Shown here: one piece after another, positions 1-11,064 of the stretch
Position numbering within the stretch: position 1 is the first letter of the stretch
Layout: every line of letters begins with the position of its first letter
From: Trichoplax sp. H2
Taxonomy: Eukaryota > Placozoa > Uniplacotomia > Trichoplacea
Reading direction: 5' to 3'
Length of the DNA stretch: 44,134 nt
Assembly: GCA_003344405.1 (NCBI GenBank)
Contig: NOWV01000342.1
Span: 1-44,134 of the forward strand
Notes under the pieces: generated by a model
Database searches by the model: none
What the model was told of the DNA's origin: nothing
Seen by the model: the letters and a program-made list of their open reading frames with translations, nothing else
Translations under genes and position numbers: made by a program

Positions 1-3000
1 CGAAACTGTTTTTGCATTTTAATGTTACATATTTGTATCTCAAACTTAATAAGTTTATGTTCAAAGTTCGCGCATTTAAACTGAGCTACTACGTACTTTC
101 ATAATGTCCAAACTTATTCTGCTAATCTATAATTTTATATGCTATACAGATAGGAAGGAGTCCTCGAGTTACCTTTACTTCCTATAGAATGCGTATTACT
201 GTAGTATTCTACAACTAATAAACTGCTGCCTATCATATTAACGGGATATTTATCTCTTATCGCGCCTACCATTTCGATTAAATATAAAGTCCTGCTTGTT
301 TGCATGATTCTATAAGATACATTGAAATGATCGTTATACTGTAGTTGAGTACTTCATTTTGGATTTCATATTTTCATTTGAGTGCTTACTATAATTACTA
401 CAACTATAAACTACTAGAAATTATGCCGGTATAATTTCTAGCAATCCTGCTATAGCAAAGTACAGCATTGGCGGTTTATAAAATAGGACATTTATAAGTA
501 TATTTGTATGCTAGCTAGTGGGTACTTTAGTCCTCTCACTAAGTGTTGTCGGTACCAATTGCGATGTATGATATGCTTTATTTCAATTTTGAAAAAGAAA
601 TATATCTTCCAATATAATTGAAAATTTTAACGTGGATGCCCTTTCCGAAGTAACCAGTTTAGAGGAACTGTATGTATTTCTTACCAAAAGCTTTACATCG
701 ATATTTTAGGAATTTTCTATCATAAATAGTAAATTAAACTTCATCCATATTGGTAATATGATTCCATACGCAATTAAAGCCAAACTTATAATTTTTTAAT
801 ATGCACGATTTTTGTTATAAGTACCTACATGACGTCAATTTAAAAAATTTAGACCAAATATCGTTTCAAAATCTGACCCGCCTCTCAATACTGTAAGGCC
901 TTAAAATATGGTTATAAAAGAATTGTAAAAACCATAGTAAGTAACTTTGGATTGACCATTGGCTATATGTTTCCTTTGAATTTTTAGTGTTTTAAGTAGA
1001 AATCGGATACGTCTCCTTACTAAATCCACTTTTAAATATCTAACATCGTTAAAATACTTGTAAGTATTAAATTGCAATGATGATTAATTGACTTAACTAA
1101 CAACTTCTAAAGCTGAGTTTTGTATGTGCTTGTTGTCGCCTATGATTTTATTGGTATTATTTTATTAATTAAACATTGTCATTTTCTAGAAGTTTGGAAG
1201 ATAATCTCATTAACAATATTCCAGTTGATAGTTTTAAATCATTAAAGGGGTTGCTAGCATTGTAAGTAAAGTAGTGTTTCATAAAATTAACATATATGGT
1301 ATCTATGCCAAAAGTGTGTATGAATATATTATTATATGGACGTCGGACTAGAATATCCGGTACATCGAGGATACATATCACTAACTAATCTTAATCTTTG
1401 GTTAAGAGTTGTAATTGTTTTAGTTTACTTGAAACTAAGAGCATTGTTGAAGTAATTTGGATATCATACACCAATTATTAGACAACAGAACTTATTGAAA
1501 ATATTTTCTTGCAGGTCGCTCAATCAAAATTTTCTAACGAAATTCGATGTTCAAATATTCTGTAATATGCCTCATCTTTCAAAGCTGTAGGTTTCATATT
1601 AATTTCGCATATTTTTTTACTTACTTTCAAAATAAATTGGATAATATGCTAGCAATAAATCACACCAGTTTCGGCATTGAGGACTTCTAGATAATTTTTT
1701 AAGTTATTTACTTCAAAAATTAGGTATATGCGATCAAATTTCATTGCAAATGTGAATAAAAGCGATTGTGTGGGCTTATTTAAGGCTCTGATTACTCTGT
1801 AAGTATCCAAATGATGCATATTTAAATGGAACAAACTTTAATTTTATTCAAAAAGCACCAATGATCTTTTTGTGGTTATCTTTTTCAATTCAGTAATCAA
1901 GGCGATTGTTCTTTTTAAGAGTTCGTTATACTCTTTGAGTACTATATGTTTTCTTCCTTGTGAATAAATTTTGGCTAATATAACACTTTATCGCTAAATT
2001 TTAGCATATAACTGTATTCAGCTATTAGCTAAACTTATAATCTCGAAATATTCCTAATGCATTATATGAAAACAGCTATTAAAATATTTATAAGCAATTT
2101 AGACCGTGCTATTGAAAGTAATCTGAACTATTTGAACCAACAGTATCGATATAATTTTTCCTCTTATACAGTTATAGAAGAATTTAATTTGGTATTCTTT
2201 TTTCCTAGGGATTTAAGTAATAATATGTTAACAGGTGATGTCCACGAAAGATTGCACGACGTTGATTTCTTACCCAACTTGATTGAATTGTAGGAAATTT
2301 TATTTTGATAATCATCGTATATAAAATTGAACGCTATAATGCGTTTGGTCAAAGTCCTATTGGGAAGAATAATTTTATTACTTTTCACCTACCAGGCACA
2401 TAGCAAATAATAGCATTAAAAATTTTCCTCCTGGATTGGTAGCGGTAACAAAGAAAAAATTGAGAATACTGTAAGCTTATCAAATGCTCCATTTATGTAC
2501 TTCCATACAGGATTTATGAACCATCTAATAATTTAATTTAATGTTTATAGATATTAAAAAATATAAGAAAAAATTTTATATTTATAATTCAACCATAACG
2601 TGATATGCACTTATCACTGTTATTTATGCTTTAGAAACATCGGATATAATAAAATTAACATATCAAAGGTGCTAGGTATGATTCGTCGCATCACTCCTGT
2701 TTATCGCAAAGAATGTGAATATATGAAATTCAGTTATTGCCAGGGATTTACCATGTAAGCTGGCTAATTTCTACAGTCTCGATATAATGTGTTTAGTTTG
2801 AATGTTACCGTAAACGATTTATAATTGCTGACATTGTCTCTCGTTAAATGTAAAATTGATGAAACTGATAGAATTTATAAAGATTACAAGATTATATTGT
2901 TGTCACAAAACAGCTTTGCAACAAGATAACGTAATGTACGATCAATAAGTCAATTCCTTGAACCACGTATCAAGGAACGATATCTGCACTATCACAAACA

Positions 3001-6000
3001 CTTTTGCTCTACTAGCAGACTACACAAAGACTTAAACGTCTCGTATTTTACGTTAAACACTAAGTTTAAGAATCCACTTTATTTCACGATATACTGCATT
3101 TATATAATATTCCTCAATAGTTCATGAATCATAGTTAATATGATTAACATTGGAATCATTTACTGAATTAGATATTAATTATAGGTACTGCTCTTTTAAT
3201 GCAGACAACAGTATTTACGAACATAGACATGTAATAATGACTAATACAGAATAGTCAGATTGCAATATGTCCTATCACGGAACATTTCCATGATAATTTA
3301 CAATCTAGCATAAGTAAATTACAATCACAATGATTCGAACTGTAAGTAGATGATTTGCATTCCTTATTATAACTATTAATTTCAGTACGTGTATATGTGT
3401 CTCTGTCATAAAAAGTCAATGCTATATTAAAACACAGAATATCCAAATTAGAAGTTAACTACATAAGGATAAGCTAACAGAATTATTCTAACATAGATAT
3501 TTCTACTCTAATATTGTACATAAAACTGTCACAATTGTAAACTAATCTAACTTTGCTAAGTTTTTAAGTTTTTCTGAAGTTTTTCTTCTAATAACACTAA
3601 GATTTACAAGAATAACTATGAAGTTATAGTGTTTGCAATTTTGATATATTGTAAGCTTCAAATTTACTTTTGCTTACAGAGACATAAGCGGATATAGTTC
3701 TAGCATTTTGCCTACGGGAACCTTTAATAATATTCAAGGGAAACTAAAGAAATTGTAAGATTAGCGCTTGCTAAATTTCACCAGGGCAATGCAGCTTAGC
3801 CAGATTGTTATTAATATGACAATGAAATTGATTGTGATATTAAGATAGCGATTCTTAATAAATGTTATCGAAGATTAATTGTAAATCTTTCATTGCTGAT
3901 GCAGATCATTGAATGATATGAATTTAACACAGCTAGATGTCAGTAATATTTTTAACAACTCTGATGAAAATTTACTGGAATTGTGAGTCAAGAATTAATT
4001 TTAAGTCACGTTTAGTGTTCAAAATAGTAATGGTGGTTACAGTTTTCCTTTTTTTGCTGGTTCTCAATAGTTTATCATTGAAAATCGTTTCTTTATTGGT
4101 ATTTTCTAGATCATTGGCTAAAAATTCTCTATTGAATATTACGAGCTATCTGAATTATCAACTGCTAGGACTTCGAAATTTGTAATTATATTTATAAAGT
4201 AGAGTTTATAAATGATAATGAACCAAATGGTCGTTAGTTTGAGACGCAAATTCCAGCAAGGCATCTTATTTGTATTCGGATCCAAATATCTACTTTCTCT
4301 TAATTTAGAAAATAACTGATTCACTTAATAAAATAAAGTAGTTAGTGCATGCACTTGCTTGTATATTTATGAGATATCATATTGTTATTAATATTAATTT
4401 TGAATTGTATTCTTGAAAAAATTGATAAAGTTATCGCTAAAATTAATGGAGGACGTATATAATGTCTAAGCCTTATCTATACTCTCAATAATATATTCAA
4501 AGGAACTTAGAGAATAATAACATTGAAAATATTTGCCATGATGTCAACCATTTATATCAAATTGTACCAAATATTCGATTGCTGTAAGTTATAATCAAAC
4601 ATTTTATTATACGATTTCTTACCAAAACATGTCGTTATCAGCTAGAAACATGATTACAATTCAATTTTTGATTGCTTACTTACAACTAGCGTATCAAAAA
4701 TTTGGTATCTAACTTCAATTCAATGCATTTACGGATAACAAAAAGTCTTTCGCACTAGTAGATTGGCTTTCCGCTTTACTTTTTTGCTTGTATACAGAAT
4801 TTTTATTTGTAGAGATTGCTTAAATTCTTTGAATAAGAACTCATTTTCAAACTAATTTACCATAACGTAACAGACTAGCGGATTTAGTCGTCATATTACA
4901 TAGGCATAGAAATCGCCATTTACCGAATGAGCAATTAATTCTTATTTTTTCTGTCCTTATCCCGTGCTGTGATTGTTTTAGTGTCGCACTTAGTTAAGTC
5001 CGTTACGATAACGCTACTTAATTACAAAGGATCTGAATGGATATTTATGGCCTTAAATAAGACACTCCGATTTGTTCTATTGTAGTAAGCTAGATAATAA
5101 TCGAATCAAAACAATAATAAGGAATTGCCTGTTCGGATTTCGATCATTACGATACCTGTAAGTTGATAAGAAAGCACTTGTTATTTGCAATAAATGAATT
5201 ATTCTTGAATATTCTGCTAGTATGAATACATTTCTTGCAAAATTTAATTCTAGCAGTTTGATACCAAGGCTTAAAATTATGGTCGCCGCTTATCTAGTTG
5301 AATCCGTGTGTTAACTAAATGTTTTAAAGTATCACGATGACATAAATACTACTAATTGCATTATTAACGTTACTTCTTATCTAACGTTTAGGTCTATTAG
5401 GAATAATCCGTTAACGCGAATTGCTAGTAACTCTTTCATGGACTCTGTTAATTTAAGGCAAATGTAAGCTGGCGTTCTATTATTTGGTTGTAATTTTCTC
5501 TATTACTAGAATCTATACCGGTACTGCTTTTATGATGTTGTCGAAAGTAGCAGCTTATCATAAGATATCACTGTTACATTCTTTGTTTAGGATTACGATT
5601 TTACATGCATGAATTAGTAAACATCTAGAACTACGATACTAATCTATCTGTTTAAATTGTTATTAGCTTGATATAACTACTCTCACTTAAGTTTTAAATA
5701 CATAGTTTACCCCTGCAGTTTAGCAGTAGTCTTCATTAATGCTTTCAAGATATTTCGCTTACCCGATATCACGGGCAATTGCTTACTCAAGCTAAGACCT
5801 AGATTAAAACAACTACAATTAACTAGCAGATGTATATGCTCGAAGAAGGCCTCGGTATTGTGATTATATCGTACTATTTAAATCACCCAATCAATTTATA
5901 GATAAATGTATGGCTTGCCACGTATTGTCAAGTATTATTATTACACAATTCTGATTGAAACGGTATTATTTGTCTTGTAAGGAAGGTCTTTAAATCTGTC

Positions 6001-7316
6001 TGCTTAGTTGATTAAAATTTTATTTTAAATGGTCTGTATTTTAACCAATGGTCTAATAATTCCTTTTAAGATACTTGTCTAGCTACAAGATGTATTAAAT
6101 ATTCTAAATAGTCTGGTAAATGTGAAATTAACTCCATAAAATCTGCTTTTGCTTGTGCTAAATATCTCATAGTTATTCAACGAGGCAACACTTATGCTGT
6201 TTGGTGCCTGCAACAGTAGTACTTTGTACTCCATTTGTTGGGCGAGATCGTTTCACAACTTGTGCTGATTTATTAGGTCATACAGTTTTACAAATTTTAG
6301 TTTGGGTCATTGGTGGATTGGCATTAGTGGGAAATTCGATTGTACTTTTCATATATATATTTAAAATAAAGAAGAGAAACGAACCGGTTCCTATACTACT
6401 TATTACAAATTTAGCTGTGTCTGATCTGTTAATGGCAAGTTACACGCTAATTATAGGAAGTGCAGATTTGAGATATCGTGGTTCCTATGCCAAAAATGCT
6501 GAAAATTGGTTACAAAGCTCACCTTGTTTAATAGCAACATTTTTATGCTGTATTTCAAGCTTAATGTCTGTATTAATGATGTTGATGATTAGTATTGATC
6601 GCTATATTTATATTGCTTTCCCATATTCAACTAAAAGGATATCTGAGGATAGTGTAAAATTCATTATTGGCATACTATGGTTATGCAGCATCGCTTTTAT
6701 TGGCTTGCCAGTTGCTTTTAGTATCAATGCGGAAGGCGATAGGAGGTTGCACGCATATACGAGCATTTGTATGGCTAGCAACCGCACAAATAAGTTTTTC
6801 TACGGTTGGCTATTGGCATACACTTCCTTAACTTTAATTTGTTGGCTGATTACTTGTACACTATATGGTCACATGTTGATAGTTATACGTAGAACAAGCA
6901 CGGATGCAAACAATAATTCATCCAGCGATGCGGATAAAAGGATTGCTTTGAGATTATTTGCTATCGTATTAACAGATTTTATATCTTGGTGTCCTTATTA
7001 TATTTACATAATTTTCATGATATCAGATGCAAATGCTTACATGCCGGTAACATTTCAATTTGCAGTAATATTGGCACTTCCGATCAATTCTGCTATTAAT
7101 CCCTTTTTGTACACTTTAACTAGCCCAACGTTTACTAAGACAATCAGGAGAAAAGTACGTTATTATCGAAATAAGCATAGATTTTTTCGTTTCTTATGTG
7201 TCTGTGTATCAAAGAGTAAAAATCAAGTTAATTCTAAATGTACAAATGCTGATGGCAGTTCCCTTCAACACGAAAATACGGAGATTAAAAAAAAACCCCA
7301 TCAGACCATGAAGTAA
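1..7316 (+). CDS. LGR-type GPCR gene 1 (5' partial), multi-exon
   Basis: Partial gene for a leucine-rich-repeat GPCR. The visible coding exons are 598-669, 821-892 (acceptor damaged), 988-1059, 1190-1261, 1515-1586, 1724-1798, 2209-2289, 2396-2470, 2638-2757, 3680-3754, 3905-3982, 4110-4181, 4503-4583, 5086-5157, 5392-5463 and 6173-7316. All joins are phase 2, so the frame is continuous. The order is LRR block 1, cysteine-bearing cap, LRR block 2, Cys-Cys hinge, seven-helix domain, basic tail. The family (LGRs) are plasma-membrane hormone receptors whose LRR ectodomain captures the ligand. The signal peptide and early LRRs must lie left of the window. Closest visible relative is gene 2, starting at 13448. 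The LGR subtype is uncertain: the helix motifs fit LGRs generally, and I saw no LDLa module. The gene may be weakened by the lost acceptor at 821, although skipping that exon keeps the frame. Confidence 0.85.
598..669 (+). CDS. Gene 1 LRR exon (72 nt)
   Basis: Follows acceptor AAAAAG and ends before GTATGT; phase 2 in and out. Reads LNISSNIIENF then ...LSEVTSLEEL, a full LRR. Partner in gene 2: 33934-34005, with the same ending (SLEEL). Confidence 0.8.
821..892 (+). pseudogene. Gene 1 LRR exon with destroyed 3' splice site
   Basis: Reads LYLHDVNLKNL then FQNLTRLSIL over exactly 72 nt and ends at GTAAGG. The dinucleotide before the expected first base is AA (819-820), not AG. Using the shifted AG at 820-821 would lose one base and break the frame. 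The partner exon 35592-35663 in gene 2 (LYLEDIGLKSL) has an intact acceptor. Skipping this 72-nt unit would leave the reading frame intact. Confidence 0.7.
988..1059 (+). CDS. Gene 1 LRR exon (72 nt)
   Basis: Acceptor TTTTTAG, donor GTAAGT. Reads LVLSRNRIRLL then FKYLTSLKYL, near-consensus LRR. Partner in gene 2: 37540-37611. Confidence 0.85.
1190..1261 (+). CDS. Gene 1 LRR exon (72 nt)
   Basis: Acceptor TTTTCTAG, donor GTAAGT. Reads LSLEDNLINNIPVDSF then KSLKGLLAL. Partner 37765-37836 shares the IP/VP-D pattern. Confidence 0.87.
1515..1586 (+). CDS. Gene 1 LRR exon (72 nt)
   Basis: Acceptor TTGCAG, donor GTAGGT. Reads LSLNQNFLTKFDVQIFCNM then PHLSKL. Partner 37979-38050 shares LN-N-L--FD--I-C, including the cysteine. 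Confidence 0.85.
1724..1798 (+). CDS. Gene 1 LRR exon (75 nt)
   Basis: Acceptor AAAATTAG, donor GTAAGT. Reads LYMRSNFIANVNKSDCVGLF then KALITL. Same unusual 75-nt length and same cysteine position as partner 39400-39474. Confidence 0.83.
2209..2289 (+). CDS. Gene 1 LRR exon (81 nt)
   Basis: Acceptor TTTTTCCTAG, donor GTAGGA. Reads LDLSNNMLTGDVHERL then FLPNLIEL. The 81-nt length matches partner 39648-39728. Confidence 0.83.
2396..2470 (+). CDS. Gene 1 LRR exon (75 nt), last of block 1
   Basis: Acceptor CACCTACCAG, donor GTAAGC. Reads LHIANNSIKNFPPGLVAV then KLRIL. Matches 40168-40242 in length and in the NFP/HFP core and K-LR-L ending. Confidence 0.83.
2638..2757 (+). CDS. Gene 1 LRR cap exon with cysteines (120 nt)
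   Basis: Acceptor TATGCTTTAG, donor GTAAGC. Starts as an LRR (LNIGYNKINISKVLG) and then leaves the repeat, ending KECEYMKFSYCQGFT with two cysteines, like a C-terminal LRR cap. The phase-2 join to 3680 gives Ile. Partner 40354-40473 has the same 120-nt length and the same LNIGYNKI start. Confidence 0.8.
2901..3533 (-). mobile_element. Solo LTR, family B copy 1
   Basis: Starts TGTCACAAAAC and ends ACTGTCACA, flanked by perfect 5-bp direct repeats ATTGT (2896-2900 and 3534-3538). On the minus strand it carries TATATAAATGC near 3097-3107. TG...CA ends, a 5-bp duplication and a TATA box indicate a solo LTR. Its minus-strand open frame at 3255-3446 recurs only because the repeat recurs. It sits in the intron after the cap exon. 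Confidence 0.82.
3680..3754 (+). CDS. Gene 1 LRR exon (75 nt), first of block 2
   Basis: Acceptor TTTGCTTACAG, donor GTAAGA. Reads DISGYSSSILPTGTFNNIQG then KLKKL. Partner 41793-41867 also begins DISG and has equal length. Confidence 0.83.
3905..3982 (+). CDS. Gene 1 LRR exon (78 nt)
   Basis: Acceptor GATGCAG, donor GTGAGT. Reads LSLNDMNLTQLDVSNIFNN then NLLEL. Partner 42047-42124 shares LND-NLT--DV and the 78-nt length. Confidence 0.83.
4110..4181 (+). CDS. Gene 1 LRR exon (72 nt)
   Basis: Acceptor TTTTCTAG, donor GTAATT. Reads LSLAKNSLLNITSYLNYQLL then GLRNL. Partner 42283-42354. Confidence 0.8.
4503..4583 (+). CDS. Gene 1 LRR exon (81 nt)
   Basis: Acceptor TTCAAAG, donor GTAAGT. Reads LNLENNNIENICHDVNHL then VPNIRLL. 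Length 81 and the cysteine match partner 42531-42611. Confidence 0.82.
5086..5157 (+). CDS. Gene 1 LRR exon (72 nt)
   Basis: Acceptor TATTGTAG, donor GTAAGT. Reads LKLDNNRIKTIIRNCLFGF then RSLRYL. Partner 42943-43014 shares L-LDN and the central cysteine. Confidence 0.83.
5392..5463 (+). CDS. Gene 1 last LRR exon (72 nt)
   Basis: Acceptor ACGTTTAG, donor GTAAGC. Reads LSIRNNPLTRIASNSFMDSV then NLRQ. The split codon AT joins T at 6173 to give Ile, leading into the 7TM exon. The gene 2 partner is beyond the right edge. Confidence 0.83.
5464..6172 (+). other. Intron before the 7TM exon; no feature seen
   Basis: About 0.7 kb AT-rich intron. I found no further LRR exon, repeat copy or open frame here. 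Confidence 0.6.
6173..7316 (+). CDS. Gene 1 terminal exon: hinge, seven-transmembrane domain and tail
   Basis: Single exon encoding the whole rhodopsin-class domain, stop TAA at 7314-7316. It follows acceptor CTCATAG in phase 2. The first residues give YSTRQHLCC, a short Cys-Cys hinge, then a second cysteine cluster and C-ADLLG before helix 1. Numbering from the codon at 6201: TM1 29-54 with GNSIV; TM2 64-87 with NLAVSD; W103 and C109 before TM3; DRY at 133-135 (6597-6605); W160 in TM4; C190 in loop 2, likely paired with C109; TM5 202-228 with LYGHM; TM6 248-274 with LTDFISWCPYY, an LGR-like replacement of the usual CWxP; TM7 with LPINSAINPFLYT. The tail is basic, with C333 and C335 as possible palmitoylation sites. 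The codon at 6201 is TTG and is not the start. Role: signal transduction at the plasma membrane, presumably through heterotrimeric G proteins. Ligand unknown. Confidence 0.93.
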
Positions 7317-7796
7317 ACAGTCCTCCTAGAAGATCTTTAAGAAATTTAACGGTCTCCGTAAAAATTGTAAACAAGATCCAATAAGAAGCCTTCAATATTG
7401 GCAGCGATGTACATTAGAATCGTCCATAATTACTTACAACATTGACTTCTCATAAATGATATACTATAGCCTAGCACATAACATTATTACGAGTATGTCA
7501 CTGTTTTGCTACTGTTTGACAGAGCGAAATGTTTTTCGTATAATATCTCTATGTTTCCTTTGACAGTTAATTGATAATATCTTGAATAATGCATATATGT
7601 AAATAGAATACATAAGCAATGGTACATAAATATGATTCTCTAGAAAACGTTTTGCATAAATACTTCGGAAATAAAAAATTAGTTTTCTCTTTGAAAATTG
7701 TAGCAAATTCTTATTGTACAATCGTCTGATAATTTTGATGTAATCTACATTATAGTACTGGCAATTGGGGCATATACCTTAATTAACTAGTGTAAA
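7317..7796 (+). other. 3' flank of gene 1
   Basis: Probable 3' untranslated and downstream sequence. A polyadenylation-type hexamer AATAAA lies at 7670-7675, about 350 nt after the stop. The minus-strand open frame at 7509-7721 shows no recognisable protein features. Confidence 0.45.
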
Positions 7797-8313
7797 TGCT
7801 ACAAGCCAGCTTTATGATAAGGTTTATATAAGAACAAATCTCAAAATTTCGAAAGTTTTCAGGATTCAGTATCTCTTAACTACGGTAAACACGGGAACTT
7901 AGACGCCTTTACTGCTATATTACAAAACCAGAGAACTGGTTCTATCCAATGATCTTCTGAGTTTAAATTCCTTTCGGCAGTTTCCAACACTGATACATCA
8001 TCTCACAACAATGATTGTCCATATGGACATTTACTGACTGATTTTACGTGATCGAACTACTGTATGTCCATTCACAGAGTCATTTTAATACACCTGCAGT
8101 CTACTATTAGTCATAATTGCAGTTGCAAGAGCTTGCACTGTATTCAATCACCTACAGTACTCTCACTGCTACTACATTAAACATATAATTTACTGTAATT
8201 ACATTATAATTTCGGTAATTCTTACTGTAAGCTACTAATTGTAATCACCATATATGAACCCTAATTCGTTAAATTTAGTCATTTAATTCTTCTCGGTAAT
8301 TCGTGGCGTGGCA
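7797..8313 (-). mobile_element. Diverged family A LTR copy
   Basis: Starts TGCTACAAGCCAGCTT and ends near GGCGTGGCA. It shares blocks with family A: the GGATTCAGTATC segment, the GTCCATTCACAGA segment and the TTCACGGTA-like end. Clearly older than the copies at 9739 and 34632; no clean target duplication seen. Confidence 0.5.
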
Positions 8314-9227
8314 ATAATTAAGACCTAATTCTTCGTTACGTTGGGAATAGGGTTGGTACCCGTTAGAAATTGTGCACAATTGATAAATTGCAGTAGTTGC
8401 GAATTCATTACGCTTCTATTCATTAATATCTTAGATTGTCTCTAGATAGTTTCGTATGAGAGAATGTTGAAACAGGTTTGTTGCTCTCTGTGTTACAGTA
8501 AAATGCAGAGAACACATGTTAGTAACTCTGAAGATTTAGATCATATTATATCGTACGTAATGATCAATTGCGATCATTGCATAATTGATTTGTTTGGAAT
8601 TTAAATCGCTAGTTAGCGTTAAGGCTGACTGTTATGAATTCGCTTTATCGTTAATAAATTTAGATGTTTTTTGCATGTTAAGAGTATCTTTGATCTAATA
8701 CTATTGTCATATTACTATGGATGTAAGTTGGATGTGAATTCGTTAGTCGATTTCCATTAACGACTGTGGGGTTTTTAGACGACGATAATGAAGATGTAAG
8801 CTGATTACCATGAATATGGAGGATAAAGTTTAAGATGAAGATTGTCTTACTTTAAGTATAAAATGTTAGATTGCTAGCTTATTAATTGGGCTAAATGCCT
8901 CCGTCTAAATGTGCTAGTGCTCACTATTAATTAATACATATGCACCTTCTTATAATTGTTATAACACCAAGTCTATAAAAATGTCTGTTAATTCTTTAAA
9001 GCCTAGAATTTAATTGTTTTGTACAGAAAAGCTTGGCAAATGTATAAAAGAGAGTACTTTTATTACTTTGGGAGAGATGCAATTGCAGTTACTGAGTAGA
9101 GTATGCTACCATCGATAAAGATCACATTATATAATTACCAAATAGCTTCTAGTCTGTAATTTACTGTTGCACAAGGTCATACATTAGATAAGTGAAGTTA
9201 GTGACACTTAGCAGTAGTAATATAGAG
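8314..9227 (+). other. Intergenic, no supported feature
   Basis: AT-rich sequence with no LRR exon, RNA gene or clear repeat copy that I could recognise. Confidence 0.5.
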
Positions 9228-9731
9228 TGATAGAAACAAATGGTAGTACAATAGGGAAGAATTTACTCTAGCCAATACATATACTGAAAGACTTCTAGAA
9301 AGAACAATCAGATAATCTAATGTCTCCTGCTTTTATACTCTTCGTAGCCTTCGCAGCTAAAATCGGCATAGTAGCATTTCACCATATTTTACACATACTC
9401 AGCTTATTATTAGTCACAATATTTTCCAGCAAACCATCATCAATCCAGTATGAAAATGATTACAGTATTTTCATAGATATTATTCCTATCATCCAAAATA
9501 CAATGAACTAAGCAAATCCTAATATATGGTTTACAATTCTATTTCTACCTTTAACCTTATTAGCAGCTCAAAATCTTACGGCATATAGTCATCTGCACTC
9601 TAGCATAGAGTCTATCCTTACAGTCTATAATTATGGACTACTAAATATATCATAAGATAAATATAAGAAAGACACTATTGTACATTATTCTAAACATGGC
9701 TAATAATCGACAATCACAATACTAAGTTACA
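9228..9731 (-). mobile_element. Family D LTR copy 1
   Basis: Related to 34136-35094, 40720-41214 and, inverted, 15686-16534. Minus strand shows a TATAAAAGC box (9329-9337) followed by a GTTCTTTCTAG initiator-like stretch about 30 nt on. The + strand open frame at 9320-9511 (hydrophobic, no family recognised) is a by-product of the repeat. The outer ends are less certain than for families A-C. Confidence 0.6.
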
Positions 9732-9738
9732 GTAGCCT

Positions 9739-10179
9739 TGTCACGGTACAAACTACCATGAAGAAATAGCCATCTATATTTGGTTAATATAATATAGCGA
9801 TAATATATTACAACTAGTTACTTATAGTAGGAATTACTCTAATTATAAATGTGTTACAGTAAATTTAATGCTGTGCTGTAATGTGCTCTGAAATGATTCT
9901 GTGAATGGACATATTGTAGTCCGACTGTGAAAAATTAGTTAGTAGATGTTCTCACCTAAGTATTTTTATTAGATGACTCGTGAATATTAGCTGCTGTAAA
10001 AGGGTATATAAGCCCGTCAGATAGTTGAATAAAGCAGTTCTCAATGTCTAGTTGAGTTTAACGTAGAATCAAAGGCTTCTAAATTCTTGTGAGATAGTTA
10101 AGGGATACTGAATCCCGGAGACTATAGTAATTTAGAGATTTGTTTTACGTTATCCTTGTCACGAAGCTGGTTTGTGGCA
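9739..10179 (+). mobile_element. Solo LTR, family A copy 1
   Basis: Starts TGTCACGG, ends TTTGTGGCA. Perfect 5-bp target duplication AGCCT (9734-9738, 10180-10184). TATATAAG box at 10005-10012, AATAAA at 10028-10033 and a GCAGTTCTC initiator-like stretch about 30 nt after the TATA box. Inserted 3-8 bp outside the end of LTR-D copy 1. Confidence 0.85.
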
Positions 10180-10260
10180 AGCCTGTTAGCCATTATATGT
10201 CGCTGTTTGGAGAACTAATCCAAGTAAAAAAGGTCTCCTAAAATTTATTGAAATGCATAC

Positions 10261-10335
10261 TGTTACGGAGCAAAGCATCGTTCTTGCTAATTAAATAGAT
10301 TTTGTCAGTATTTAGCTAATGGATCATATTGGTAA
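10261..10335 (+). mobile_element. Terminal fragment of family C LTR
   Basis: About 75 bp starting TGTTACGGAGC match, inverted, the right ends of the family C copies at 28014 and 31242. Similarity stops abruptly after TTGGTAA. Confidence 0.6.
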
Positions 10336-10539
10336 AAGTGAAATTTGCAAGAAACTGTAGTTCTTGATTTATTGTTTTGAAGATCACTTTATCACACAAA
10401 ATAATGAAAATAACTTCCAATAATTTGTTAAAATTTAACAAACGCCAAACTCAACATACTTTAAGTTAAGCCTCATAGCTGTAAAATAAGACTGGATGGG
10501 TTGTAATTTAAGTATTTTTATTAATCGCGTTTTTGTTTA

Positions 10540-10960
10540 TATTTTTGTAAGACAGTGTAGTATTGTAGTCTAAGTTGATCATATATTTAGTAATGTATAC
10601 CGTAGGTATTGTATTCAACATGTGATAGATATTCTCGTTAGTGGCTTAAGTATTAAATATAGCTAGCTTAGTTACTGTAATCCTTTTGAAGAGGAGCGCT
10701 ACAGTGTCCACACTAGAGCTTCACTTGATAGGTGTCAACTATCCTGTATTTGAGATGCTAATACTGAAAAGTGTAGTAAGTAAGGTGCTAAGACTGTAAA
10801 CGCGGAAAAGTATATAAGCGAGTAGTTTAGTATAGTAAGATAGTTCTTTCTCGTTAGAGATCCTCAGCTAATCGATTACGTTGTATCTTCGCAAACGAGG
10901 TTTTGTTCAATAAATGTTAATTTTCTAAAGTTTTGAAGATTCTTGATCTATCAATCTTAC
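10540..10960 (+). mobile_element. Possible LTR of another family (boundaries unclear)
   Basis: TATATAAG box at 10811-10818, an AGTTCTTTCTCG stretch about 30 nt later and AATAAA at 10909-10914 repeat the promoter layout of the LTRs here. No second copy or target duplication was found. It could instead be a true upstream promoter. Confidence 0.3.
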
Positions 10961-11064
10961 AACTTTTTATGGTTTCCTAGCAAGTAGCGAAAAAGATTTA
11001 CATTGATCTTACAGAATATCATACTATTACAACAGTTTTGACTTAGTACAACAAAGCCTTCATA

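Noticed and set aside
1-597. Additional gene 1 LRR exons near 150-345
   Set aside because: Candidate frames end at GTAG donors but have no AG in phase 2 and no LRR pattern.
3255-3446. Open frame on the minus strand, repeated at 43722-43913
   Set aside because: Lies inside family B LTRs; conservation reflects copies of the repeat, not a gene.
2901-3533. Calling families A and B miniature DNA transposons
   Set aside because: Short inverted ends exist, but TG...CA termini, 5-bp duplications, a TATA box and AATAAA fit LTRs better.
6201-6203. TTG at 6201 as a start codon of an intronless GPCR
   Set aside because: The frame is open upstream to a phase-2 acceptor at 6171-6172, and the exon joins naturally to the LRR exons.
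9320-9511. Hydrophobic 63-codon frame with a relative at 16242-16427
   Set aside because: Both fall in family D LTR copies and are not kept open in the copies at 34136 and 40720.
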